DNA of 64,000 nt, taken from assembly GCA_034687125.1 (NCBI GenBank), contig JAQGBZ010000001.1, positions 682,001 through 746,000 on the forward strand. The letters run 5' to 3'. The stretch's first letter is position 1. Every line of letters starts with the position of its first letter. Shown piece after piece: positions 39,701 through 50,815 of this stretch. Made by a program: the position numbers and the translations under genes. Under the pieces are notes generated by a model that saw only the letters and a program-made list of their open reading frames with translations, was not told where the DNA came from and ran no database searches. This DNA comes from Neelides folsomi (Eukaryota; Arthropoda; Collembola; Neelipleona; Neelidae).

Positions 39701-40880
39701 AGATCCGAGTTTTTGAGGGCTAAAGGCCGGGTGGCTATGAGACGTCTGAATAAACGGGTTCACAATGTTGTCCTTCATTCCCATCATCCCTCCGCTAGCT
39801 GAAGCTCTCAGACGTTCTTTTCATCAAAACAAAAATAAAATATTTATCTCTTGATGAATTTTCCTCATTGGTGCATTGGTTTATTAACAACTTTTGATTT
39901 ATCGTATAAATTTAATACAAAGTATACAGACGCTGTTTATTTATCAGAGAATGAGCGACGAAAAAAGCACGCATGCAGTAAATGATATTAAAAAAGGTTC
40001 AATGTGAGGGTTGAAAGAATAATTGATCATTAATCAAAACAAGGAAACAGAACGGGGATGGACATTTTACCTTTGAGAATGTTGAAGGTCGGCAGACTAG
40101 AATGAGAAGACATTCCATCTACAATTAATAAAAATTCAAAAACTAAGAAAAATAATAAATTAAACAGTGAATGTCAAAATCTACCATGCTCAAATGACTA
40201 ATTTACTCAAATTAACTTAAATTAATCAACTGGAACCAGTTGGTTAACATTCTGATTTTAAAACAGTTCGAATTAATCAAAACGATGTCATTGATTTCAA
40301 ATGATCGGGTCAGCTTGATCGAGTTTGATAATCGGATTATCGGATTATAATGTGTATAATAAATTACTTTTTATTTAGAATTATACCTATAATTAACAAT
40401 ATTTTATATATTTGTATCAAATATTTTTAATGATTAAAAACATTTTCTTCATAGTTAATGTTTGATAAACAAAGAAATGCTTATCATGAGAAGACAAGAA
40501 ACGTTATACATACATATTATTCAACTCTCACTTTAACATTGCATAATATATGGAGTTTAAATTTAAATATTAGCAATTGACAAGTTTTGCAAATTGTACT
40601 TTTGACTATTGGCGTCATTAATCATGAGGAAATATGTCAATAAAAACGTTAATAATAAATGAAGGTATAACAAATAAAAGGATATGGAAAGTTGGAGGAT
40701 TGAAGGTTTCAAGCATCATTAAACTGTTTATAAACTTAAGCAAAAGCGTTAACTATAATGATGGATATAATTTGACATGTAATCTTTTTTGACATTTGAG
40801 TAAACCGGTGCTTAATTGAAGGTAAACTTACGGCCAGAAGGACTCGATATATGCCGGTTATAGTTGGGTGGAAGAGCCAT
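36705..40880 (-). CDS. SMARCE1: SMARCE1/BAP111 HMG-box subunit of the BAP (SWI/SNF) chromatin remodeller, with alternative exons
   Basis: Nuclear subunit of Brahma-associated remodelling complexes (dalao/BAP111 in flies). Exons, start to stop: 40832-40880, 40071-40118, 39689-39816, 39423-39626, then one of 39147-39222 or 38849-38924, then 38610-38714, 38340-38512 and 36705-38210. With one alternative exon the CDS is 2289 nt (762 aa), all phases consistent. Start [10 protein letters not shown]. The HMG box begins near residue 89 ([30 protein letters not shown]). The family signature follows: [37 protein letters not shown], and [13 protein letters not shown] running into a coiled coil with a SDTFNEELK motif. 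Residues from about 340 to 762 form an uninterrupted Glu/Pro/Val-rich acidic tail with no predicted fold. This makes the protein nearly twice the length of the vertebrate one (about 410 aa). It is head-to-head with the UBAP1-like gene. Confidence 0.94.
38849..38924 (-). other. SMARCE1: SMARCE1 alternative exon A (76 nt)
   Basis: Encodes [19 protein letters not shown] plus IAAKTR, the segment directly after the HMG box. The acceptor has a long pyrimidine tract ending CTTACTAG and the donor is GTATGT, so both sites are strong. It is 76 nt long, phase 0 in and phase 1 out. It is homologous to exon B upstream (12 of 25 residues identical) and joins the same neighbours in frame. Confidence 0.88.
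39147..39222 (-). other. SMARCE1: SMARCE1 alternative exon B (76 nt)
   Basis: Encodes [19 protein letters not shown] plus ISAKTK. It has the same length (76 nt), the same phases and the same alignment to the SMARCE1 family segment as exon A, 222 bases further downstream in transcription. The acceptor is AATAAATAG and the donor GTTTTTTT, both weaker than those of exon A. Including both exons would add 152 nt and break the frame. Skipping both also breaks it, so exactly one must be used. Confidence 0.85.
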
Positions 40881-41396
40881 TTTCTAAAAAAGAAAAGTTA
40901 ATTTATATTTATTTTTAATCTTATTAAATAATTAAGTTTAGAGAGTTTATCGATAATTGATATTAAATATTTATAAATCGTTAATTGAATTTATTGCGTA
41001 TATTCCAGTGTATATTTTACTTACATGAATTTAATTCCCTCTTGAGCACTTTAAATAGGCTTTAAATTATCAAGAATAAGAATCGAGCAATTAATTTAAA
41101 CACAATTAACCTTATAATTCAATTTTGAAAAAATCAGTGGCGGTGAGGAAAAGAATGAAGTAAAGGCTTGGAGTCCAAAGGGCGTGGCTTACGGAGTTTC
41201 ATAACCTCATGTGATAACCCAACCGGGCTGATTTGAATCCGTTCAGTATTTTGGTACATTTGGTTTCAATAGGCTCCGCCACTCTCTCCAATTTCCTTCA
41301 TCTCCTTTTCACAGATTTCACGCACAGTCACAGTGAAAATTATTATTATTGTTATTTAGCTAACTCTTCTATTACAACTATTCCATAACATTTAAC
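40881..41396. promoter_or_regulatory. Bidirectional promoter region between SMARCE1 and the UBAP1-like gene
   Basis: Only 516 bases separate the two start codons on opposite strands. The sequence before the SMARCE1 ATG reads TTTTTAGAAA, so a short 5' untranslated exon, possibly ending near 41024 with a GTAAGT donor, is likely. The most GC-rich part (about 41150-41300), with CGGTGAG- and CCGGGCTG-like patches, is the best candidate for a shared core promoter. No TATA box stands out for either gene. Confidence 0.55.
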
Positions 41397-44006
41397 ATGG
41401 AAAGAGATGGTTAGTTAGCCTTGCATTCTACTCTGTGTGTCATCACCTCGCCATTCGTTTAAATCCGTTAATGGAATATTAAATCAGCTGAGGAAGAACA
41501 ACATCATTGATTTAGGTAGTTAGTTACAAAAAGATTAATTCAAAAGTCATTAAATAGGGCCATTTTCAATATTTTCAATTAGGAAAACTTGGATTCTCCC
41601 AAGAAGACTTCCTTCGTTGTTGTGATATTTTATTTTTTAGTGCTAAATTTTGTACTTTTGAGGGCAAGAGCCTTTAATTTTTTTATACAGACATGTCAAA
41701 TGTTGTTCACCTTTATGAACCATTATTTTAAATTCTCTTGAGCTCAATTCCAACTGGCCCTCAACCTTGAATTGTTCGTCTTAGATTAAATATCTTCACC
41801 TTGGACTTTTACACACATTTTCTTATATACCATTCAATTACATCGTCATCATCCCTACAGAGATAAAACAAAGGTGAATAATGAATATTTTTTAACTTGT
41901 CCTTTTCAATAACTAGGAATCCAATCGTTTACAATGCTTATTGTTATAAGAAAATTCTGCCATCATGTTTGGTATCAAAATTTTAAAAATATATTGTTAA
42001 TTTTTAGGAGTACCTTCTTCAATGTCCGACCGAGGTTATTTGGACGACGTTCCTTTAAAGCTAAATAAAAAGTTCACCCCAATTCCACGGCCAATATTTA
42101 AAGAAATCGATATCCATATTCCAATTGACGCTCTTGAAGAGGATGTAAGCCAATTAATAATGAAGGTCAGAATCGTAAAACGCCTCGAGATTGAATTTTT
42201 TTCAGTTTTTCTCGGTTTCCGCCGAAACTCCAAAAAATACCGCAAAGGTTCCAAATAAAAAATAGTGGATTATAAAAGAATTATTAAATTTTTAATCAAA
42301 TCAAGGGATATTTATACTATATTCAGGGTAGATGAGATTGAGCTGCCTATTTTCAATGAATTATAACTTTAGTACTGTATGATCGATGATTAAAACCTTT
42401 AAATAAATGTAAGGTTAGTCGATGGGTTATCTTTTATCGTATATTGAGTTGTTTAGTAGTAAATTATTAGCCGAAATTATTAAATCATTAACGGTGAGCA
42501 CTTTATTTCTGTAATTCATTAGAATTACGGAGTTCCATTGCCCGACCCACTCTGTTTATACCAATACTATTTTATATTCTTTCAAGTTTTGAGGATTTGA
42601 CCGTTTCTTTTTACAAATATATATATAATTTAGTGTAACTTTATCTTCCATTTTCAATATTTATTTAAAATTGGAAATTATATAACATTGTTTATATGGT
42701 AAACTTTTTAATTTAAGGGATTTTAGAGAACTTTAGTATAAAAATTATATAGAGCAAAATTTAAATTGAATAATGCACCATAGCAAGTGAGTTATTATCA
42801 TTAAATTTTATTGTATTTTTGGAGTTTCGGCGGAAACCGAGAAAAACTGAAAAAAACTCAATCTCAAGAGGTTTTACGATTCTGCCCTTCAATTAGCTTT
42901 TAAGGAAATACCCCTAATTATATCTGTTGAACATTTTGAATTAAAATTCAATAATAAAGTAATAATTTATTTTTCAGTATGACTTCACACATGAACGCAA
43001 AGTTCTTGAAGACTTTAAGAAATGGGAAATCAGTCAAAAAGAAGAAGCAGAGAAATCCGCAGTACGGAAACAGAAGGAATTGGAAAAGAAAGTAGCAGAA
43101 GAGCAACGACTGAAAGAATTAGCTGAAGCTCAAAGCGAAGTTGAAAAAGTTGAAGCAGCCGAATTGGAACGTCGGAGATTGGAAATGGAAAGAGTTCTAT
43201 TGGAAGAAAAAGAAGCTGAGGAAGTTCGGTATCAACAGTCAATAGAATCGCAAGCAGAAAATAATGACAAAATAATGTATCAACAGCGATGTTCACCCGC
43301 TGGTAGTTCCTCACTCCCTTCACATCACAGTCCTGCCCAGTCACTCCATAGATCCCCTAATCATTTCGGCCACAATATTTTAGGACCTTCTCACGGTCAC
43401 GGTAAATTTGACTATTCCGATTTTGAGCCCGACACGGCCAATCCTTTCGACAATGCTGAGATCAACTCGATAAACGAAATGGCGGTTCTCGCATCCGTTC
43501 TAGATCACTCCACGTCTCGGACCGGCGTTTCCTCGTCGACCAAACTCAACAATGTGAATTACAAGGACGGGTCTGGAATGTCCTCTAGTTGTCCTACAAC
43601 TTCCGGGAATCCTCCGCACCCTCCTGGGAATTTATACTATCCTCAACAAACTCCGAATCATCAGAATCCTTATGCTCCGCCGGTTTTGGGCTCTGGGTTG
43701 GATTGGAGGCCAGAGGGGAATTACTACGGTCACCCAGTGGACAATGATCTGCGAGTTACCAATTCGACGTCGTTTAAGAAACTCTACTTTCCTCTTCTCT
43801 CGAGTATGGCTAGTCGTGAACGGGAACGGAATGCGATCAAGGCACTCGGGCCACTCCCTCATTCTCAACCGCAGCCGACAACGCTTCCAGTCCAGAGTAT
43901 GTCAAGCCCGCTGCTGGCCCAGCCTCCCGCAAGCCACGCAATGCCAACGTCCGTCCCCCACTCCCATTCCTATATTCATTACAAGCCCTACAATGAAGAA
44001 CCATGA
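41397..44006 (+). CDS. UBAP1: UBAP1-like ESCRT-I subunit lacking the C-terminal UBA region
   Basis: UBAP1 is an ESCRT-I subunit that sorts ubiquitinated cargo at endosomes. Exons: 41397-41409, 42008 to 42165 (or 42144), and 42978-44006, all phase-consistent. This gives 399 aa, or 392 with the earlier donor. After MERDG comes the family's N-terminal UMA segment (YLDDVPLKLNKKF and, after the junction, YDFTHERKVLEDFKKW). A charged coiled coil of about 70 residues follows. Near the middle is the conserved DYSDFEPDTANPFDNAEINS, matching the UBAP1 block with F-E and NPFDN-like residues. The rest is Pro/Ser/His-rich low complexity up to a stop at 44004-44006. Vertebrate UBAP1 is about 500 aa and ends in overlapping UBA domains (SOUBA); I see no such helical domain here. 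Two in-frame donors compete: GAT|GTAAGC (42145) is the stronger by consensus, and AAG|GTCAGA (42166) lies at the edge of an inverted-repeat element. Confidence 0.82.
42162..42890. mobile_element. MITE-like element with about 78-bp terminal inverted repeats in a UBAP1 intron
   Basis: The left repeat (about 42162-42240) begins TGAAGGTCAGAATCGTAAAA. The reverse complement of the right repeat (about 42813-42890) begins TGAAGGGCAGAATCGTAAAA, and the two stay nearly identical through TTTCTCGGTTTCCGCCGAAA. About 570 AT-rich non-coding bases lie between. The size (about 730 bp), long inverted repeats and lack of an open frame fit a non-autonomous DNA transposon. No clear target-site duplication is visible. 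The left edge reaches into or abuts the annotated exon end. Confidence 0.85.
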
Positions 44007-44361
44007 GGACAAATCTATGTACCGTGAATTAATCTGCTTCTATTCATGTTCCATGTACGACTACTACTATGTATCTGTATGTGTGTAATATGAAAGAATT
44101 GGACACTTATTCTTACAGTTAATTTTACTAAATACATTTTTTATTAAATTATCCGAAAGAGTAATTTATTTATTGGGGGCACACGAATGTTATGAAATTT
44201 TTAAAATAAAATTAAACCATATTTAGATATGTGATTTTAAATCATAAAGATCTTAATTATTATCGACATTTTTCACATTCATGAAGATATAAAATATGTA
44301 ATTGCATCTTTATTTTAATTTAGGTATATTAAATTATCACTTATTTATCACGTAAAGAAGA
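44007..44361. other. Convergent 3' intergenic region (UBAP1-like / MNAT1)
   Basis: About 355 AT-rich bases between two stop codons on opposite strands, holding both 3' untranslated regions. AATAAA-type hexamers occur on both strands (for example near 44203 on plus and 44165 on minus), which is expected by chance at this composition. No coding potential seen. Confidence 0.65.
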
Positions 44362-45683
44362 TTACGAACAGTCCATTTCCTCATTTGGTCGAATATTCCT
44401 TCCAATACTTGACGGATAAAGACAGAGATCGAGAAAAGCATCTTGGATGGCTCTTCTGCAAGGGTTAACTGAACGATGTCCACCAGCTTTCTGTGACACC
44501 GAAGCTCCTCGGATATTATCCAGATAACCCATTTGGATGATTTCTTCAGCAGTTGGCAATGCTGGGCCATTGGGTTCAAACACAATAGGTCCTTCGTATT
44601 CGTAAAGTGGAGCTTCATCAACTTTCGGTGGTGCTAAAACCCCTATAGCTGACGGAGCTCCGCCAATTCGAATCCCAGAAGAAAATTGATTTTGACGACC
44701 GTTTAGAGAAGGGAGTTGGGCTTGTTCGGCTGCATTGATCAGATTGGTTCTATTGGCAAGAATCTCTTTGGTGTCGCGTTCTTTTAGTAGTTGTTGGTCG
44801 GCCAGGGCAGCCGCTTCTGAAGTTTTATGTGCATTGACAATTGAATGAGCATCCATTTCGGAAAACATGAGGTCGTCAATGAGGGCTTCTCTCGTTTTGA
44901 TTTTCCTAAGCTTTTCCTCTTTCTCCAATTTAACATTTTCGTAGCGCCGTTGTTCTTCGAGGAATCTCTCTTGTTCGAGAATTTCTTCAAGCTCTAGGAG
45001 GTCGGGGTTTAAGTGGATCTTTGATTTATTGATTTGATCCCGGTTCACCTTCTTATATTGCTCAATTTGACGGTTTGTTTCGATGATGTCGATATTATTG
45101 ACGAGATTGAAGATGATCGTTTCGACCTTTAAAAATGAAATTTTGCAAGTGCGATTTAGAGAGAAAATAAGTAAATAAAAATATCCTATTAAATCATTAA
45201 AATTATCTTAAATTTCTTAAATCTTAAATTAATGTTAAGTTATTTAACCGATAAACAAGGGTAAAATAATTATGTAATGAATCGAATTATACCTCTTCTA
45301 AATAATCGTTGTACTCTCTCAACGAAGAGAAGTCTGACTCTCTTTTAGTGTAATCTTTTAATACTCGTTTCCTAATTTCAACCTCTTTTTCGACTGAAGG
45401 ATCTTCAAATAACTGAACCCGAAATCCGGATCTTCTCAATGCATGTCCGCATTCGGGGCACACTCCCGATCCTAAAGCATTCGAAAATAAAATGTAAATT
45501 AAGTGTACCTTCAAGTCCATTAAAGCAAAGTTAAAATATCGTCAAAAATTATCAAATACCTTTTAGAAATAGTAGCTCAACACAGCTGTCACATAGAGCA
45601 TGACCGCACACATTGACCATCAATTTTAGTGCCGGATTCCGATACTTCGTCGTTTTACAACGTGGACAAGCTAAATCGTCCAT
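44362..45683 (-). CDS. MNAT1: MNAT1/MAT1, CDK-activating kinase assembly factor (TFIIH subunit)
   Basis: RING-finger protein that stabilises CDK7-cyclin H and anchors the kinase module to TFIIH in the nucleus, acting in RNA polymerase II CTD phosphorylation, repair and CDK activation. Exons are 45560-45683 (ATG at 45683), 45293-45471 and 44362-45126, with phases 1 then 0, giving 355 aa. Residues 6-54 form the C3HC4 [19 protein letters not shown] and GVCPECG, with the last pair split across intron 1. Then come the near-invariant [38 protein letters not shown], a long charged coiled coil (about residues 110-190), [18 protein letters not shown], and the C-terminal CDK-activation segment with [11 protein letters not shown]. 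About 15 extra residues follow that helix, and the protein is about 45 residues longer than the human one. It is convergent with the UBAP1-like gene. Confidence 0.96.
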
Positions 45684-46064
45684 GATTGTAAGAGATATTT
45701 AATTCCAATACTCGGTTAATTATCAATTGTGTCGATGAGGTTCCAAATCTTTAAATCTGAGAAATCCGGGATGACGGAGAGAGAAGGAAGAACCACGCAA
45801 AGAGAGAGAAATGAGAAAGGAATGCAACTCATGACTTTCGCGTTTTCAGATTACAATTTCTCTCGAGGCATCAACTAGTCTGGTACCGTTGGATAAACCG
45901 TTTAATGACAATTAAATTGTTAGTTAAATAAACTTAAGTGCTTTCTTTCTCTGATCAAAAAAGATGCTTTTAACTTCTTCCTATTTTAATTTTTTCGATA
46001 TTTTTATAAACTTTTAATTGAGTTATGTAAAATATGTGCATGGGTTAATTTCGTAATTTCGCAT

Positions 46065-46146
46065 AAAATGCATTTTTATGTAATATTTGTAATTTAAATG
46101 CATTTTATGTAATATCTGTAATTTAAATGCATTTTTATGTAATATA
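46065..46146. repeat. Tandem repeat, about 30-bp unit, 2.7 copies
   Basis: Units of the form AAATGCATTTTTATGTAATA followed by TTGTAATTT are repeated almost exactly, with one-base length variation in the T run. Non-coding. Confidence 0.85.
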
Positions 46147-47479
46147 ATAATTAACATGCATAAAACGAGTAGATATCTTGAAGTTTGACTTTAAAATTAC
46201 CAACTATAACTATTTAAAACGAAGCAGATTAAGATTAATTTGGATCTTCAATTAAAATGAGTAATGAAATTATATGATGAGAATGATAATATTAGTTAAA
46301 AATTATTGTTTATTAGGATGAATTGAAGAGAGAAATAAGCTTTTTCGAGGATGACTAAACGAATTTAAGTTTGTTATTGTACCTAATCGTATTGGTGAGT
46401 ATTAGGTAAATACACAAAAACATTGTATGTAATATCAAAATAATAAATCTTCGTTCTTACAGAGAACCTTGAACTTGGAATTTTTCCTGACTCACCTGAG
46501 ATTCTTGGGAGAATTGCTTCATTTCAGAGCAAAACGAACCACAATTCTCTCAATGTTTCTTTCAACTTAAAGGCATATCTCAACTAATGATTATTATAGA
46601 AATGGAGGAGAATGTTTAAGAGTGAATTCTCGTTTGACTAATTATGAGAAAATCAGCATGTTATTGCCTTATTGGCTCATTTCAACTTTCATCTTGTTAT
46701 TCCAAATTATTCTGAATTCTAAGTAATTCTTGTTGGAAAGTCCAACTTTAAATTCGCCATGTCGCATTAACCTGAGATTATTAAATGTGTTCTCTTTAAT
46801 TCTAATGCGACGTTACAATGAGAATTGCACATCACCTTACATATAAGTTAAAAAGTTCTATACTTGCTTTACTATCTTTATGACCAGAGTTCAAATATTG
46901 TATAAAGACGTCAATTAGCATTTACTGTCCGCGTTTGAACAAAACCCGTATACCTATAACATAAAGTTCTTAAACGCATGTCTATATAAATATTTATATA
47001 CAAGTCAATTATTATATTTATTCATGTGCACTATATTAGTATTGTTATAATTGCAATATAAGGAAGTACTTATAGTATGCACTTAACAAAATCGTTAATT
47101 TAAGATTTCTCAAAAATAAAAATTATTATTGCAAGAATTATAAGGGATGATTAATTTTCCTTCCTTCAAAGAACTAATTTAAAAATGAATTTTGATCCGA
47201 TTGACCCGATTTGCAAATGACTATTTATGACATTGAAAGTTAATTTAAAAGGTTCAAATCTTCAAATGGAATAATTGGTATTTAGTGTAGTTTGTGGATT
47301 TTGTTTTTCTCTTTATCAAAATTCTCAGTAAACTGATGTGTATGCAACATATTACAAATACAATTAACCTATCATCAATTTAATTATGCACGTTGATTAC
47401 TTAAAAATGTTTATTTATCCAATTAAAATAATGCACATTACAAGTACAAACAAATTATGAGTAAATAATAATTTAATAG

Positions 47480-47493
47480 GTGTGTGTGTGTGT
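47480..47493. repeat. (GT)n microsatellite
   Basis: Seven GT dinucleotides in the MNAT1-CSP1 intergenic region. Confidence 0.8.
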
Positions 47494-49001
47494 AAATGGG
47501 AGATTGGAGTATAACGCTAAAAATCAATTCTAATAGGTACATACTAATTGCTTTCGATTTTTAATGATTTGCAATAAAGATTTTTTTTAACTTATTCAAA
47601 CTAGTTACAAATCTATAAAATTATTACTAATAATATACATAATCGATGTTCGTGTTAAATGAACATTTACACGCCCCTTAAAACAACATCTACATTCATT
47701 AAAGTATGCATTATATAGCGAATTTTAACGACTCGACCTGTTTACCTTTGAATAAAAGCATTTTTATAATAAACATTTAAGATCATTTTTGATAGTTCTG
47801 CGAAATATTGTTCCATTAATTAAAATGAATCTTTTTAAATTGCATCTCGCGAATGACGTCTTTTTGTATTGTGTTTACACATTCGATGTTTGTCCGATTA
47901 AAGAAAACCCTTTCTAGAAGGTTTGCCAAATATTGCTTGATGATTCACAACCTGTCTTTTGAAGACTTTGGGTATTTAGTTGCTTACGCATTTAAAGCTT
48001 GTTTAGATGTTTAATCAAATTGACTCTAATTAACTCATCAAGTGAATGTGCACAATGTTTGGTCACAATCACAATACTTCCACATGTGAGTTCCACTTTC
48101 GATGATTCATTATATGATATAAGAAATAAGATTGATAGCGTATTATTGATATAATAAATATAAGATCAAAGAAATTAATCATGAAGGTAATTCAATTCAT
48201 TATGGCCTGGATAAGCTCAATTATGAATCTATTTTTTGGTATATTAAAGTTAAATAAACAAACAATGGAATATTCTTTCAATTTAAAGATCCACAAAATT
48301 TTGTTTATTCCGGGTCGACAATGAAATGGAGAATCCAAACAAACCACTGTAAAAAAGAGCTCATGACCATTCTAACAAGTGCGGATAAGTGATGGTTGTT
48401 ATAAAACTTCTTGTATTTATTATGTATTGGCATTATAATTGTAAATGAGAAAGGAAATGTGAAATGAGCGGTAAGTATCGATATAACAAACCAATCGTCA
48501 GTTCCTAAAAGTGAAATCCTTCTTAAATTAAACCCAATAATTGGATAATTGGCTTTTGAGCTTCCTTGAACTAATGATTTGTCCATTCAATTCACAATAG
48601 GTTCAACATTGTTTCCAACCGCAGTTATAAAAATACAATGGCCATTTTCCTCCCTCATTCATAAGCAATTGAGCAAAGGGGGAAAGACAATTGAATGTAA
48701 ATTGCGAGGGAATGGAGTGACGGTGGAGGTAAGCCGATGATACTTTTTTCACAGAGGCTGGTGGCGTGTGGGAAAGTGAAGGCTCTGGATGGGTCAATTA
48801 GATGGCCAGTTTTTGCACAACGTAAAGAGATGACGCATCGAGGGTTTGCTATTCCCCTTATAGCCTCATACACATCATAGATAATATGTAAGCAAATAGA
48901 TATCCCATGGTTGGAATCTTGCTTGGGATCTACCTGAAGGGTTAAAAAAGAGGAGGCGAACAAACGACTGGAGATCCCAATCTCCCATTCAACCCGATGA
49001 A

Positions 49002-49037
49002 ATAAAAGTGCGAGAGCCAGGGTCCAAGTTCATCAGT
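49002..49037 (+). promoter_or_regulatory. Putative core promoter of CSP1 (TATA-like box and TCAGT initiator)
   Basis: ATAAAAG at 49002-49008 is followed 30-33 bases later by TCAGT at 49033-49037, the arthropod initiator consensus. Together they fit a TATA+Inr promoter about 160 bases before the CSP1 start codon. No transcript data are available. Confidence 0.5.
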
Positions 49038-49196
49038 TGTTGCAAACGAACGGTGGGCAATAAATTGAATCTCTGCTCCTAACCAAGACCTTAATTTCCC
49101 AATCACTCGTCCGTCCACTTCAGATCAAACTTCGCCAATTTCTCTTCCCATCAGCTTCTCACCAACTCACAGTCCTCAGTATCTCGTTGATTGAAG

Positions 49197-50815
49197 ATGA
49201 AGCCCGTTCTCCTCCTCGTCTCCGTCCTCATCGCCGTTTCCTTCACCTATTCCCATGCGGCATCAATCAGAGTCAAAAGACAAGTCATTCCGAGAGAATT
49301 CCAAAATCTTAACATTGAAAATTATCTTAAAGTAATTAATCATCATCAATTTTAATCATTTAACCATTTATTAATTTTCACATTTTTAAGCTATTACCAA
49401 CATGTTTTTCTATTACATAATTCTATCATTATCGTTATGCACATCCTCAAAATATTCATTTATTTCTTTTACAGAATCCACGTGCTGTTGCTTTCCAATT
49501 GAAATGTATCATTTATGATGGTGAGAATAATTTAACTTGGATTTTTCTTTATATGTCGATTATATTCTTTAATGTTTTTTTAAATAATACTTTGATTAAA
49601 TTACTATTTGAATACAGTTGTGATTTCTGGGTACTTTGTTATTTGTTAAATGTTAAATAAAATTTTAATTGAATCTTTTAGGTCCTTGCGACAGGATTGG
49701 AAAATATTTAAAAGTAACAATTCCCGAATTGCTAACTAACCAATGTAAGAGCTGTGATCCAGACCAAAGAAAGAAGGCTGGACAATTGGTGGCTTTCATT
49801 CAACAAAACTATCCCCGTGAGTGGGACGATGCTGTGAAGAAATTCCAGGTGAGCCAATCTCCTCTTTTTTCCTCCAACAAATGAATTTTAGGCCAGACAT
49901 GCTAATTGCACTTTACCAATTCTCGTTAATTAGCACATTAAAAAGTAGATGCATCAAACGCGTATTTTTATTACCCACAATGGTCCCATTAGATAATTGA
50001 ATACATAATCTTCCGAAAGCCTTTTTATTTTCACTTGATTATCTAATTCCTATACATTCCAATTATTATGAAAAAGGTTCTATTGAATTCAAGTTAGACA
50101 GGTGGCTTGTTTTTTGGACCCATACAATATACTGGTTTGAGTCCCTATATGATTTTTAATCGCAATTAACGTTTTACATTCAATTCACATTAAAGGATTC
50201 ACATAAAAAGTAATGTGCAATTAAGGCAGTTTCAGAATGAAAGAAAGTGAAAATCACCATTTTTTATTTCCCATTACTTTTCCTACTTTAACTGTTAATT
50301 ATGAGTAAAATGAGACGGTTGAATAAATTGGGTCTAATGTTCAACAGGGAAATCAACAAATTAAGCAAGAAGATCTCAACAAGTTCGAGGATCTTTTGGG
50401 AGTTAAATTACAGCCAACCCCGGCTCCTGATGCTGCCCCAGCTCGCCCCGTCGATTTGAAGAATGCGGCCAACTTCCTCTCCCAAGTTGGATCCCAAGTT
50501 TCCCAAAACGTGAAGAACGGAGCCGCTGCTCCAGTTGGAGATGGCCCCATTAGGAACCAAGCCCAATTTGCTGCTTCCATCTCAGACCTCATCAAGGACT
50601 TGAGGGCTACGACAGTGAAGCCAGCAGCGGCCGGAGAACAACAAGACAAACTTACCATGATTGTTTCCGAAGTTCAGCAAATGGCTGACAAGACCACACC
50701 AAAGACCCAAGTGACTCCGGCTCCAGTTGCTGTCGCCGCTGCTCCAGTAGCTGTTGAAATTCCAGAAGTTTCCGCTGCCCCTGCCGAGATTGAAACGACT
50801 CAACCTCAAGCTTAA
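49197..50815 (+). CDS. Chemosensory protein CSP1 (OS-D family) with long Ala/Pro-rich C-terminal extension
   Basis: Secreted small ligand-carrier family (OS-D/A10) that binds hydrophobic molecules in the lymph of sensilla and other tissues. Exons: 49197-49331, 49475-49520, 49682-49848 and 50348-50815, phases 0, 1, 0, giving 271 aa. Signal peptide residues 1-21 (VLLLVSVLIAVSF core), then RVKR at 25-28, a possible furin-type processing site. The CSP core has C56-X6-C63-X18-C82-X2-C85 (CIIYDGPC, CKSC) and the family C-terminal motif FIQQNYPREWDDAVKKF. Normal CSPs end about here, near residue 116. The last exon adds about 155 residues rich in Ala, Pro, Val and Gln with a VAVAAAPVAVEIPEVSAAP-type block and no cysteine. 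It lacks the ancestral CSP intron but has three others. It is the first gene of a five-gene plus-strand cluster. Confidence 0.93.

Larger units (their letters stand above)
45684..49196. other. Intergenic region between MNAT1 and the CSP cluster
   Basis: About 3.5 kb of AT-rich sequence containing the MNAT1 promoter at its left end and the CSP1 promoter at its right end. It contains a tandem repeat at 46065-46146 and a GT microsatellite at 47480-47493. The few open frames on the minus strand (48305-48586, 48655-48963) have no recognisable domain or splice context. Confidence 0.65.

Noticed and set aside
43030-43344. Minus-strand leucine-rich open frame
   Set aside because: It is the antisense shadow of the Glu/Lys/Arg-rich coiled coil of the UBAP1-like gene.
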